Shown one piece after another: positions 16,572-26,046 of a DNA stretch of 64,000 nt. The position numbers and the translations under genes were made by a program. The first letter of the stretch is position 1. Each line of letters starts with the position of its first letter. The DNA comes from Polaribacter glomeratus (GTDB taxonomy: Bacteria > Bacteroidota > Bacteroidia > Flavobacteriales > Flavobacteriaceae). The notes under the pieces were generated by a model, which saw nothing but the letters and a program-made list of their open reading frames with translations, ran no database searches and was not told the DNA's origin. The stretch spans positions 840,767 through 904,766 of the forward strand of contig NZ_MSCM01000002.1 in the NCBI RefSeq assembly GCF_002954665.1, in the 5' to 3' direction.

Positions 16572-17567
16572 ATGACTAAAATCACTGCAGCAATTACAGC
16601 CGTAGGAAAATACGTTCCTGATTATATTCTAACTAATAAAGAGTTAGAAAAATATGTAGATACTAATGATGAATGGATTACATCAAGAACAGGAATTAAA
16701 GAAAGAAGGATTCTAAAAGGCGAAGGTTTAGGTACATCCTACATGGCAATAAAAGCCGCAGAAGATTTATTAAAAAAATCGAATACAAAACCAGAAGACA
16801 TTGATTTGGTAATTGTTGGTACTGCAACACCAGATTTACCTGTAGCATCAACCGCTGCTTATGTAGCTTCAGAAATTGGTGCAACAAATGCTTTTGCGTA
16901 CGATCTACAAGCTGCATGTTCTAGTTTTTTATATGGGATGTCTACTGCCGCTAGTTATATAGAATCTGGTCGATACAAAAAAATACTTTTAATAGGTGCA
17001 GATAAAATGTCTTCAATTATAGATTATGCAGACAGAGCAACTTGTATTATATTTGGTGATGGAGCAGGAGCTGCTTTATTTGAGCCAAATAATGAAGGTT
17101 TAGGTTTGCAAGATGAGTATTTAAGAAGCGACGGAATTGGAAGAGATTTTTTAAGAATAGAAGCTGGTGGGTCTATTATGCCACCAACAGAACAAACTGT
17201 AAAAGATAAAAAGCATTTTGTATATCAAGAAGGTAAAACGGTTTTTAAATATGCGGTTTCTAATATGGCAGACGTATCAGAAAAAATGTTAACCAGAAAT
17301 AATCTTACAGAAAAAGATATTCAATGGTTAGTGCCACATCAAGCTAATAAAAGAATAATTGAAGCTACCGCTAATAGAGTTGGCGTTGCTCCAGAAAAAG
17401 TGATGATGAATATCCATAAATATGGTAATACAACATCAGCAACTTTACCCCTTTTATTAGCCGATTATGAAGATCAATTAAAAAAAGGAGATAATTTAAT
17501 TTTTGCAGCATTTGGTGGAGGTTTCACATGGGGAGCTATCTATTTAAAATGGGCATATAATTCATAA
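16572..17567 (+). CDS. fabH: 3-oxoacyl-ACP synthase III
   Basis: Condenses acetyl- or branched acyl-CoA with malonyl-ACP to start fatty-acid synthesis. 331 residues. The catalytic triad is visible: C116 in LQAACSSF, His in VPHQANKRI and Asn in YGNTTSATLP. First of a three-gene fatty-acid initiation cluster with accB and accC. Confidence 0.96.
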   Translation: MTKITAAITAVGKYVPDYILTNKELEKYVDTNDEWITSRTGIKERRILKGEGLGTSYMAIKAAEDLLKKSNTKPEDIDLVIVGTATPDLPVASTAAYVASEIGATNAFAYDLQAACSSFLYGMSTAASYIESGRYKKILLIGADKMSSIIDYADRATCIIFGDGAGAALFEPNNEGLGLQDEYLRSDGIGRDFLRIEAGGSIMPPTEQTVKDKKHFVYQEGKTVFKYAVSNMADVSEKMLTRNNLTEKDIQWLVPHQANKRIIEATANRVGVAPEKVMMNIHKYGNTTSATLPLLLADYEDQLKKGDNLIFAAFGGGFTWGAIYLKWAYNS

Positions 17568-17595
17568 ACAAAAAAACAACTAAACAATAAGAAGC

Positions 17596-18063
17596 ATGGA
17601 TATTAAAGAAATTCAAAATCTTATAAAATTTGTAGCTAAATCTGGCGCTAGCGAGGTAAAGTTAGAAATGGAAGATATTAAGATTACCATTAAAACAGGT
17701 ACAGAAACTACCATAGTGCAAGCTGCCCCAATGGTTGGCGCGCCTCAAGCAGCAGCGGCTCCTGTAACTTCGCATTCAGATGGCGAAACAGTTACAGTTA
17801 TTAAGGCTGATGATGATTCTAAATACCTAATTGTAAAATCGCCAATAATTGGTACTTTTTACAGAAAACCATCTCCAGATAAATCTAATTTTGTAGAGGT
17901 TGGTTCAGAAATAAACGTTGGTGACACTGTTTGTGTTATCGAAGCAATGAAATTATTTAACGAAATAGAATCTGAGGTTTCAGGTAAAATCGTTAAAGTT
18001 TTAGTGGATGATTCTTCTCCTGTAGAATATGATCAACCATTATTTTTAGTAGATCCATCTTAA
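17596..18063 (+). CDS. accB: Biotin carboxyl carrier protein of acetyl-CoA carboxylase
   Basis: 155 residues. The N-terminal part binds the carboxylase, an Ala/Pro linker (AAPMVGAPQAAAAPV) follows, and the C-terminal biotinyl domain has the modified Lys at K119 in EAMKLFNE and SPIIGTFYRKPSP. It lies 28 nt after fabH and 91 nt before accC. Confidence 0.96.
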   Translation: MDIKEIQNLIKFVAKSGASEVKLEMEDIKITIKTGTETTIVQAAPMVGAPQAAAAPVTSHSDGETVTVIKADDDSKYLIVKSPIIGTFYRKPSPDKSNFVEVGSEINVGDTVCVIEAMKLFNEIESEVSGKIVKVLVDDSSPVEYDQPLFLVDPS

Positions 18064-18154
18064 TTTTAGAGTATTAGATTTCTAGATATTTAGGCGTTTT
18101 AGACGCTAAATAATCAAACAATCCAATTATTTAATCAAATCTAAACTTTTAAAG

Positions 18155-19495
18155 ATGTTTAAAAAAATATTAATTGCCAACAGAGGTGAAATTGCACTAC
18201 GTGTAATTAGAACTTGTAAAGAAATGGGTATAAAGACTGTTGCTGTATATTCTACGGCAGATGCAGAAAGTTTACACGTTAGATTTGCTGATGAAGCTGT
18301 TTGTATTGGACCGCCATCAAGTGCAGAATCGTATTTAAAGATGTCTAATATTATATCTGCTGCAGAAATTACCAATGCAGATGCAATCCATCCTGGATAT
18401 GGTTTTTTATCTGAAAACGCTAAATTTTCTAATTTATGTGAAGAACATAACATTAAGTTTATTGGTGCAACAGGTAAGATGATTGACCAAATGGGAGACA
18501 AAGCAAATGCTAAAGCGACCATGAAAGCTGCCGGTGTACCTTGTGTACCGGGATCTGAAGGTATTATTGCCGATTTTGCAGAATGCGAAAAATTAGCAAA
18601 ACTTACAGGATATCCTGTAATGTTAAAAGCTTCTGCTGGTGGTGGTGGTAAAGGAATGCGCGCTGTTTATAAAGCAGAAAATTTAAAAGACGCTTGGGAT
18701 TCTGCTAGACATGAAAGTAAAGCTGCTTTTGGTAACAACGATATGTACATGGAGAAGCTTATTGAAGAGCCAAGACATATTGAAATTCAAATTGTTGGAG
18801 ATTCTTACGGAAAAGCATGCCATTTATCAGAAAGAGATTGTTCTGTACAAAGACGTCATCAAAAGTTAACAGAAGAAACACCTTCTCCTTTTATGACCGA
18901 TGAGTTGAGAGAACAAATGGGAAATGCAGCTGTAAAAGCGGCTGAATTTATCAATTATGAAGGTGCAGGAACCATAGAGTTTTTAGTTGATAAGCATAGA
19001 AATTTCTACTTTATGGAAATGAATACGCGTATACAAGTAGAGCACCCAATAACAGAAGAAGTTGTGAATTACGATTTAATTCGCGAACAAATTTTGGTTG
19101 CTGCAGGTGTACCAATTTCAGGTAGAAATTATTATCCACAGTTACATGCTATAGAATGTAGAATTAATGCAGAAGACCCTTATAATAATTTTAGACCGTC
19201 TCCTGGAAAAATAGTAACCTTACATACCCCTGGAGGTCACGGAGTAAGAATGGATACACATGTGTATGCAGGTTATACAATACCACCAAATTACGATTCT
19301 ATGATTGCTAAATTAATTGTTACTGCTCAAACAAGAGAAGAAGCAATTAATAAAATGAAAAGAGCTTTAGATGAATTTGTTATTGAAGGTATTAAAACGA
19401 CCATTCCTTTTCATAGACAATTAATGGATCATCCAGATTATGTAGCGGGTAATTACACCACTAAATTTATGGAAGATTTTGTAATGAAAGCTTAA
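18155..19495 (+). CDS. accC: Biotin carboxylase subunit of acetyl-CoA carboxylase
   Basis: 446 residues. ATP-grasp enzyme that carboxylates biotin on AccB. It has the N-terminal [14 protein letters not shown], Gly-rich ATP loop GGGGKGMR near residue 163, the metal-binding [15 protein letters not shown] and the C-terminal RINAEDP block. A strong terminator follows, closing the fabH-accB-accC unit. Confidence 0.97.
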   Translation: MFKKILIANRGEIALRVIRTCKEMGIKTVAVYSTADAESLHVRFADEAVCIGPPSSAESYLKMSNIISAAEITNADAIHPGYGFLSENAKFSNLCEEHNIKFIGATGKMIDQMGDKANAKATMKAAGVPCVPGSEGIIADFAECEKLAKLTGYPVMLKASAGGGGKGMRAVYKAENLKDAWDSARHESKAAFGNNDMYMEKLIEEPRHIEIQIVGDSYGKACHLSERDCSVQRRHQKLTEETPSPFMTDELREQMGNAAVKAAEFINYEGAGTIEFLVDKHRNFYFMEMNTRIQVEHPITEEVVNYDLIREQILVAAGVPISGRNYYPQLHAIECRINAEDPYNNFRPSPGKIVTLHTPGGHGVRMDTHVYAGYTIPPNYDSMIAKLIVTAQTREEAINKMKRALDEFVIEGIKTTIPFHRQLMDHPDYVAGNYTTKFMEDFVMKA

Positions 19496-19520
19496 AATAT
19501 TTTTTCAATCTTATATTTAA

Positions 19521-19557
19521 AATAGAGAATACATATTTGTATTCTCTATTTTTTTAT
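19521..19557 (+). terminator. Terminator after accC
   Basis: AATAGAGAATAC and GTATTCTCTATT form a perfect 12-bp stem with a 6-nt loop, then seven T. The next gene starts almost directly after it. Confidence 0.9.
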
Positions 19558-19579
19558 CTTTATGCTAAAATTTATTGCT

Positions 19580-20029
19580 ATGAAAATTGACGGTATTGAT
19601 AAAATAATTATTAAAAGCTTGGTAACGGATGCTAGAACTCCTATTCTTAGTATTGCAAGAGAAGTAGGTGTTTCTGGAGCTGCAATTCATCAGCGATTAA
19701 GAAAATTAGAAAAATCTAAATTAATAGATGGGTATAGAATGGTAATTAACCCTAAAATTTTAGGATACTCTACAACTGCTTTTATTGGTGTCTTTTTAGA
19801 TTCTTCTAGTTTATATTCATCAGCTATAAAGCGATTAAAAGAAATTCCTGAAATTATAGAAAGTCACTATACAACAGGTAATTATGCTATCTTTATTAAG
19901 GTTTTATGTAAAAATAACGAAGATTTAATGCATCTTTTAAATAAGGACATTCAAAATATAAAAGGGGTGTCTAGAACAGAAACTTTTATCTCTTTAGACC
20001 AACAGATTGATAGACAGATATCTATTTAG
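19580..20029 (+). CDS. Lrp/AsnC-family transcriptional regulator
   Basis: 149 residues from ATG 19580 (an in-frame ATG at 19562 sits directly after the terminator T-run and would add six residues). N-terminal HTH (ILSIAREVGVSGAAIHQRLRKLEKSKLIDGY) and a C-terminal RAM-type effector domain (ATGNY-like TTGNYAIFIKV, TETFISL). Such proteins sense amino acids. No target is evident nearby. Confidence 0.9.
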   Translation: MKIDGIDKIIIKSLVTDARTPILSIAREVGVSGAAIHQRLRKLEKSKLIDGYRMVINPKILGYSTTAFIGVFLDSSSLYSSAIKRLKEIPEIIESHYTTGNYAIFIKVLCKNNEDLMHLLNKDIQNIKGVSRTETFISLDQQIDRQISI

Positions 20030-20199
20030 ATAAAAAACGCTTTAACTATAAAATTTTACCTTTTAAAGAGATTTATAAACGACTTGTCAAATAAATGAAA
20101 CAACAGGTTTTTTTTATTTCATTTTTGTAGATATCAATAAAAAATTAAACTCCTTTAATACGTTGGTTATACAAGAAGGTTTAAAGGATAAAAGATAAA

Positions 20200-20514
20200 A
20201 TGGAGCAACCTAATTTAAAATTTATAAAAGAAATTGTAGGCGATGACAAGGCTTTCGAAAAGAGTCTTATAGATATCATTAAGCAAGAATTTCCTGCGGA
20301 GGCTAGCCTTTTTACTAAAAATTTTTCTCAAAAAAAATACACAGAAGCTTCTACGAATGTGCATAAATTAAAACATAAAATTAGTTTATTAGGTTTAGAA
20401 GAAGGTTTTGAGATTGCCTATGAGTTTGAAAATGAATTAAAAAATGGAAATACTGCGCTACATCCTGAGTTTTTAGAAATCTTACACAAAATTCACTTAT
20501 ATTTACTTGAGTAA
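20200..20514 (+). CDS. HPt-domain phosphotransfer protein
   Basis: 104 residues, all helical by composition, with the phosphotransfer motif in NVHKLKHKISLLGLEEGF (His about residue 52). It would carry phosphate between receivers. It lies 20 nt before the LytTR regulator gene, its probable partner. No hybrid kinase is encoded next to it. Confidence 0.8.
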   Translation: MEQPNLKFIKEIVGDDKAFEKSLIDIIKQEFPAEASLFTKNFSQKKYTEASTNVHKLKHKISLLGLEEGFEIAYEFENELKNGNTALHPEFLEILHKIHLYLLE

Positions 20515-20534
20515 ATAACTCTCAAATTTCTATT

Positions 20535-21233
20535 ATGGATTGTATAATTATTGATGATGATGCCACTGCCAGACTAATTATAAAACAGCATTGCATTAAT
20601 TCAAAACAAATAAACGTTCTTGAGGAGTTTTCTTCGGCAATTGATGCTATAAAATATTTAAATAATAATAGTGTAGACTTGGTTTATTTAGACATTCATA
20701 TGCCTAATTTTTCTGGTTTTGATTTTATTCAGACATTAAAAAATCTACCAAAAATTATTTTAACCACTTCGGATAGAAACTTTGCTTTAGAAGCTTTTGA
20801 ATATAAAAGTGTTGTTGATTATTTACTAAAGCCAATATCTAAAGAGAGATTCGAAAAATCTTTAGAAAAATTAGTGGCTACTTCAACAGTCGAAAAATCG
20901 TTACAAAAGGAAGAAAAACTATCTGACTATATTTTTGTGAGTGTTGATAAAAGACTAGTTAAAATAAATATTGCAAGTATTTATTTAATAGAAGCCAAAG
21001 GAGATTATATTAGCATTAAAACAAATGATAAAAATTACCTTGTACATTCTACTTTAAAAAAGATAGAAGATAAATTACCATCAAATTTATTCTTTAAAGT
21101 GCACAGATCTTTTATTATAAATTTCTCAGAAATTATAGATATAGAAGATAACAGTGTTTTAATTGGTCAAGTTGTTGTGCCTGTTAGTAGATCTAATAAA
21201 AGCGAACTAATGAAAAGGTTAAATCTCTTATAA
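20535..21233 (+). CDS. LytTR-family response regulator
   Basis: 232 residues. Receiver (IIDDDATARL; phospho-Asp in VYLDIHMPNFSGF; Lys in LLKPIS) and C-terminal LytTR DNA-binding domain (IYLIEAKGDYISIKT; FFKVHRSFIINFSEI). This class often controls extracellular polysaccharide or competence genes, which fits the large polysaccharide locus that follows. That link is inference. Confidence 0.92.
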   Translation: MDCIIIDDDATARLIIKQHCINSKQINVLEEFSSAIDAIKYLNNNSVDLVYLDIHMPNFSGFDFIQTLKNLPKIILTTSDRNFALEAFEYKSVVDYLLKPISKERFEKSLEKLVATSTVEKSLQKEEKLSDYIFVSVDKRLVKINIASIYLIEAKGDYISIKTNDKNYLVHSTLKKIEDKLPSNLFFKVHRSFIINFSEIIDIEDNSVLIGQVVVPVSRSNKSELMKRLNLL

Positions 21234-21299
21234 ATTATTTTATTAATCATTACTTAAGTGTAATTCGTCGTAACTAAATAGTAAATAAACGATACTTAG

Positions 21300-21420
21300 T
21301 CGTTTATTTGTTGTAATTATAGTAGTTTTGCAGAAGTGATTTTAATATTACTATTAAGCAATTATAAGTTGGGGGATTTATAAATTGATACGAAAAGGGC
21401 TGATTCTTCAGCCCTTTTTT
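21300..21420 (+). ncRNA. Candidate small RNA or leader with a GGGGGAT motif and terminator
   Basis: Between convergent genes lies a -7-like element (TAGTTTTG, about 21330), then about 80 nt containing TTGGGGGATTTAT, then a strong hairpin (AAAAGGGCTGA / TCAGCCCTTTT) with T6 ending at 21420. No ORF is present. It may be only the tail of the LytTR transcript. The motif GGGGGAT is complementary to the C-rich motif in the small-gene array. Confidence 0.3.
21393..21420 (+). terminator. Bidirectional terminator between convergent regulators
   Basis: Ten-bp GC-rich stem (AAAAGGGCTGA / TTCAGCCCTTTT) with a 3-nt loop and T6 on the plus strand and T4 on the minus strand. Confidence 0.85.
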
Positions 21421-21533
21421 AATTATAAGATATTCAAGTTTTTTTAATTCTTTTTGTCAGAAGATAAAGATGAAGTTTTATGTTACAAAATTATATTTTT
21501 CATAAAGCTCTATAAAGGTATTAAACGAAACTT

Positions 21534-22148
21534 TTACTTAGTTATCCATTTACAAATAATTTCAATAAATTGTTCTCTATTAAAGGGTTTAAATAAATAA
21601 TCGTTCATTCCTACCTCAAAACACTTTTGTTTTTCTTCTTCTATATCACTTGCCGTTAAAGCAATAATTGGGATATCTAACTTTAGTTTTTGTCTAATTA
21701 TTTCTGATGCTTCATAACCGTTTAAAACTGGCATTTGAAGATCCATCAGCACTAAATCACAGCTATTATTTTGTAAATAATTTACAGCTTCTTCACCATC
21801 ATTTGCCTCTGATACATGCACTTCAAATTCCTTTAAAATAACGTTTGCTAACATCCTGTTCATAATATTATCATCAACAACAAGTACTTTTTTACTTTTT
21901 AAACTGTTAATAGAAGCTTTAGTTGTAGTGTCTTTTTTTATAGAATCTTTTACTTCTTTTTTTTCATTATTCTGCTGTGCTGTACTTAATATATCTTTTT
22001 TTGTAGAATTTGATTCAAGGCTTTTTTCTTTAAAAGAGAGTCTATCTGCTTTTGTTTTTAAGGAACCAAGAACATCATTAAGTATAAACGACAATTTATT
22101 AGAGGCTCTTGTATTGTTGCCTAAAAATTTACAAGTAGAAATATTCAT
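21534..22148 (-). CDS. Response regulator with uncharacterised N-terminal extension
   Basis: 204 residues from ATG 22148 (a TTG at 22172 is possible but less likely). The first 80 residues are polar, Lys/Ser-rich and of no recognised family. Residues from about 85 form a receiver (KVLVVDDNIMNRM; phospho-Asp in LVLMDLQMPVLNGYEA; Lys in LFKPFN) of the type found at the C-terminus of hybrid kinases. It could be a detached receiver domain that works with the HPt proteins nearby. Confidence 0.8.
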   Translation of the reverse strand: MNISTCKFLGNNTRASNKLSFILNDVLGSLKTKADRLSFKEKSLESNSTKKDILSTAQQNNEKKEVKDSIKKDTTTKASINSLKSKKVLVVDDNIMNRMLANVILKEFEVHVSEANDGEEAVNYLQNNSCDLVLMDLQMPVLNGYEASEIIRQKLKLDIPIIALTASDIEEEKQKCFEVGMNDYLFKPFNREQFIEIICKWITK

Positions 22149-22172
22149 AGTTCGTTTATTGTTTATAATCAA

Positions 22173-22566
22173 GGTTTAAAATTACTAAAATAGTAGGAAA
22201 TCATTTAAAAAAACCTTAAAATAATTTTAGTTCAAATAATAATTTTAAAACACAGAAATAGAGATTGTTATAAATGACTCAAAATAAGTTTTAAAACTGA
22301 CTAATACGCTAGGAATAAAAGATTGACATATAAAAACAGCAATTAATTTTTTTAAACTTCATTTGATAATCAGGTGATTGAGTTTTTATTTAAAGCTATA
22401 AAATAGATTCAAATATTCAAAACATACCTTTAGGGTAAAATAAACAATTGATAATAAAGGCTTTAAGTATCTAAAATTTTAATACTGTCTATGTTTTTAT
22501 TTTCATATTTTTTATTTTGAGATATTATTGTATATTTAAACGATTTAAAATCCCTAAAATATAATT
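22173..22566 (+). other. Intergenic region before ugd, no gene seen
   Basis: About 390 nt of very AT-rich sequence between a divergent regulator and ugd. No conserved ORF, RNA or clear hairpin was seen. A weak TATATTTA about 35 nt before ugd could be the promoter of the polysaccharide locus. Confidence 0.5.
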
Positions 22567-23916
22567 ATGAAAGTTACAATTGTTGGAAGCGGTTATGTTG
22601 GTCTTGTTACTGGCGCCTGTTTTTCTGAGGTAGGTATTGACGTTACTTGCGTCGATATAGATCAAAAGAAAATTGAAAATCTAAATAATGGAATCATACC
22701 AATTTATGAGCCTGGTTTAGAGGAAATGATTACTAGAAATATGAAAAAAGGGCGACTTAGTTTTACAACTAATATTGCTGAAGCTTTAGAGGATTCTGAA
22801 GTTTTATTTATTTCAGTTGGTACACCGCCAGATGAAGATGGCAGTGCAGATCTTAAATATGTACTTGCAGTAGCCAGAGATTGTGGTAAGCACATGAACG
22901 ACTATATGTTGGTTGTAACTAAAAGTACAGTGCCAGTAGGAACATCAAAAAAAGTAAAAAAAGCATTACAAGAAGAGTTAGACAAACGAAATGTTGATAT
23001 TGAGTTTGATGTTGCTTCAAATCCAGAATTTTTAAAAGAAGGAGCTGCAATTAATGACTTTTTAAAACCAGATAGAATTGTAGTTGGTCTAGATAGCCAG
23101 AGAGCAGAAGACTTAATGACAAGTTTATACAACCCGTTTACACTTAACGGTCATCCTGTAATTTTCATGGATATTGTATCCGCAGAAATGACAAAATATG
23201 CAGCAAATGCAATGCTTGCTACAAAAATTAGTTTTATTAATGATATTGCTAATTTATGCGAAATTGTTGGTGCAGATATCAATAAAGTAAGAAAAGGTAT
23301 TGGATCAGATTCAAGAATTGGACCTAAATTTATTTATCCAGGAATTGGATATGGAGGTTCTTGTTTCCCAAAAGATGTTCAAGCGTTAATTAGAACAGCA
23401 AGTGAAAATAATTATGATTTACAAGTACTTAAGGCCGTTGAAGCGGTTAATAAGTATCAAAAACTAGTTTTATTTAATAAAATAAACACGTACTTTAAAG
23501 GAGATTTAAAAGGTAAAACCATCGGTATTTGGGGTCTTTCTTTTAAGCCTCAAACAGATGATATGCGTGAGGCGCCGTCGTTATATATCATAGACAGCCT
23601 TTTAAAAGCAGGAGCCCATGTTAAAGCATACGATCCTGTAGCAAATAATGAAGCAAAACATCATTTTGGCGACACTATTACGTATTATGATGAACAGTAT
23701 GAAGTTTTAATCGATTCGGATTGTTTGGCAATACTTACAGAATGGCCAGAATTTAAATTTCCAAGTTTTAAAATCATAAAAAAACTATTAACCGAACCAG
23801 TTATTTTTGATGGTAGAAATATTTATGATAGAGAGCAAATTAAAAGAAATGGTTTTGAGTATTTCTGTATTGGTGTTAACACTACAGATGATAGTGATTC
23901 TATTATAATAAAATAA
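22567..23916 (+). CDS. ugd: UDP-glucose 6-dehydrogenase
   Basis: NAD-dependent four-electron oxidation of UDP-glucose to UDP-glucuronate. 449 residues. Start [19 protein letters not shown] (Rossmann fold), substrate-binding [10 protein letters not shown], catalytic Cys in [10 protein letters not shown], and [16 protein letters not shown]. First gene of the nucleotide-sugar pair that supplies the polysaccharide locus; 7 nt precede the next gene. Confidence 0.96.
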   Translation: MKVTIVGSGYVGLVTGACFSEVGIDVTCVDIDQKKIENLNNGIIPIYEPGLEEMITRNMKKGRLSFTTNIAEALEDSEVLFISVGTPPDEDGSADLKYVLAVARDCGKHMNDYMLVVTKSTVPVGTSKKVKKALQEELDKRNVDIEFDVASNPEFLKEGAAINDFLKPDRIVVGLDSQRAEDLMTSLYNPFTLNGHPVIFMDIVSAEMTKYAANAMLATKISFINDIANLCEIVGADINKVRKGIGSDSRIGPKFIYPGIGYGGSCFPKDVQALIRTASENNYDLQVLKAVEAVNKYQKLVLFNKINTYFKGDLKGKTIGIWGLSFKPQTDDMREAPSLYIIDSLLKAGAHVKAYDPVANNEAKHHFGDTITYYDEQYEVLIDSDCLAILTEWPEFKFPSFKIIKKLLTEPVIFDGRNIYDREQIKRNGFEYFCIGVNTTDDSDSIIIK

Positions 23917-23923
23917 ATAAACC

Positions 23924-24859
23924 ATGAGAAAAAAGATTCTTATAACTGGCGGAGCTGGTTTTGTTGGTTCGCACTTATGTGAGCGTTTATTAAATGAAGG
24001 TAATGAGGTGTATTGTTTAGACAATTACTTTACAGGTCAAAAAAAGAATGTAATTCATCTTTTAGACAATCCTTATTTTGAATTAATCCGTCACGATGTT
24101 ACAACGCCTTTTTTTATAGAAGTAGATCAAATTTATAATTTAGCGTGCCCGGCTTCACCTGTTCATTATCAGTACAACCCTATTAAAACGATGAAGACAT
24201 CTGTTATGGGTGCTATTAATATGTTAGGATTAGCAAAACGAGTTAATGCAAAAATATTGCAAGCTTCCACAAGTGAGGTATATGGAGATCCATTAGTACA
24301 TCCTCAAACAGAATCGTATTGGGGACATGTTAATCCTATTGGAGATCGCGCTTGTTATGATGAAGGAAAAAGATCTGCAGAAACCTTGTTTGTAAATTAT
24401 CACAAACAAAATAATGTAGATATTAAAATTATTAGAATATTTAATACTTACGGACCAAATATGCATCCGCATGATGGTCGTGTAGTTTCAAACTTTATTG
24501 TACAAGCTTTACAGAATCAAGATATTACAGTTTACGGTGAAGGAAATCAAACACGTAGTTTTCAATATGTGGATGATTTAGTTGAAGGGATGATTAGATT
24601 GATGAATTCTAGAGACGGTTTTACTGGACCTGTAAATGTTGGGAATCCTAATGAATTTACAATTTTAGAGCTGGCTCAAAAAGTAATAAAACTAACGGGT
24701 TCTAAATCTAAGATTATTTACAAACCATTACCGTCAGACGATCCTATGCAAAGACAACCAGATATATCTCTTGCTAAAAAAGAATTAGATTGGTCGCCAA
24801 AGGTGCAATTAGATGAAGGTTTAATAAAAACGATAAGCTTCTTTAAGACAGTTATTTAA
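23924..24859 (+). CDS. UDP-glucuronate decarboxylase (UDP-xylose synthase)
   Basis: 311-residue extended [20 protein letters not shown] binds NAD. The catalytic Thr/Ser-Tyr-Lys set is in [10 protein letters not shown] and YDEGKRSAE, and [18 protein letters not shown] is typical of UXS. It would convert the product of Ugd to UDP-xylose, so the secreted glycan probably contains glucuronate-derived or xylose residues. Confidence 0.92.
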   Translation: MRKKILITGGAGFVGSHLCERLLNEGNEVYCLDNYFTGQKKNVIHLLDNPYFELIRHDVTTPFFIEVDQIYNLACPASPVHYQYNPIKTMKTSVMGAINMLGLAKRVNAKILQASTSEVYGDPLVHPQTESYWGHVNPIGDRACYDEGKRSAETLFVNYHKQNNVDIKIIRIFNTYGPNMHPHDGRVVSNFIVQALQNQDITVYGEGNQTRSFQYVDDLVEGMIRLMNSRDGFTGPVNVGNPNEFTILELAQKVIKLTGSKSKIIYKPLPSDDPMQRQPDISLAKKELDWSPKVQLDEGLIKTISFFKTVI

Positions 24860-25114
24860 TTTTAATTTGCTTAAAATAGTTAGTAAGGAGCAAAATAAAT
24901 ACCTAAACTTATTTTGATTTTTTTATTGAATCTTTTAAAAAAAATTCGCTAAAAAAATCAAAATAGGTTTGTTTATTTAATGTTTTATAGAATTAGTTGT
25001 ACAAACAACTTACTACACTATCAATAGTAGCAATTTATTAATATCTAATTATTTAAATCCGTTTTAAATTTTAATTTGTACATTTAAAAAACGTAGTACT
25101 AAATAAATACTATT

Positions 25115-25498
25115 ATGAATTTACCCCCAAACTCAGACTCTTCATCCGTTAAATTATACGATTTACAGGTAGTTAGCCAAATGTGTCGTGCTAACGAAGA
25201 ACAAGTTTTAAAAATGGTTGAAGTATTTATCGGCCAAATTTCGCAATCCATAAAAGAGATTGAGACAGCATATTCTGAAAAAGACTTTTTAAAAATTAAA
25301 AAGTTGACTCACAAAATTAAACCGCTTTTAACTTATTTTGGAACTTCTAAATTAGAACAAGAGTTTATTCTTACAGACGAACTTTTTTCAAAAGAAATTG
25401 TTTCATCAGAATTAGATCTAAAAATTGCAAATCTTAATTTTTTGATACATGAAGTTATTAGTCAAATGAAAAAAGATTTTAATATCCCTAATATATAA
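25115..25498 (+). CDS. HPt-domain phosphotransfer protein
   Basis: 127 residues with the phosphotransfer helix KIKKLTHKIKPLLTYFG (His about residue 69). Four nt before the receiver protein gene, so the pair is probably coupled. It is the second HPt in this region. Confidence 0.8.
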   Translation: MNLPPNSDSSSVKLYDLQVVSQMCRANEEQVLKMVEVFIGQISQSIKEIETAYSEKDFLKIKKLTHKIKPLLTYFGTSKLEQEFILTDELFSKEIVSSELDLKIANLNFLIHEVISQMKKDFNIPNI

Positions 25499-25502
25499 AA
25501 TA

Positions 25503-25889
25503 ATGAAGAAAAAAATACTAGTTGTAGACGATGAAATAAGTATCTGTATGTTGTTGCAGAATTTTCTTTCGAGAGACTATGATGTTATAACAATATATAG
25601 CGCATTAGAGGCTCTTGAATGGCTAGAAGATAACCTTCCAGATCTTATTATTTCGGATATTCAAATGTCTGAAATGGATGGTTACGAATTTTTAACCAAA
25701 GTGCGTCAACGAGGTTTTACAAAACACACGCCTATTGTAATGTTGTCTGGTAGAGCAGAAAGTAAAGAACGTATAAAGTGCTACAGACTTGGTGCACAAG
25801 ATTATCTTACAAAACCATTTAACCCAGAAGAGCTTGAAGAGTTGGTAAAGAAAAATCTGTATCCAATTCATTATGCTATAGAATGGTAG
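25503..25889 (+). CDS. Single-domain response regulator (receiver only)
   Basis: 128 residues: KILVVDDEISIC, phospho-Asp in LIISDIQMSEMDGYEF, MLSGRAE and YLTKPFNPEEL. No output domain. Lies between the HPt gene and the receiver-fused sugar transferase, suggesting that phosphorylation feeds into control of polysaccharide synthesis (inference). Confidence 0.9.
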   Translation: MKKKILVVDDEISICMLLQNFLSRDYDVITIYSALEALEWLEDNLPDLIISDIQMSEMDGYEFLTKVRQRGFTKHTPIVMLSGRAESKERIKCYRLGAQDYLTKPFNPEELEELVKKNLYPIHYAIEW

Positions 25890-26046
25890 TTTTGTATAAG
25901 TCTTTGGTGCAGAAAACCTAGACAAGTAAAATAGAAAGCATTTTTTAATAAAAAATATTTTCAAAACTCCCTTAAAATAAGCGAATTAAAAAGTCGGGAA
26001 ATTTTAACAATTAAATAAAAAATCGCAACTTAATAAGAGTACGTAA

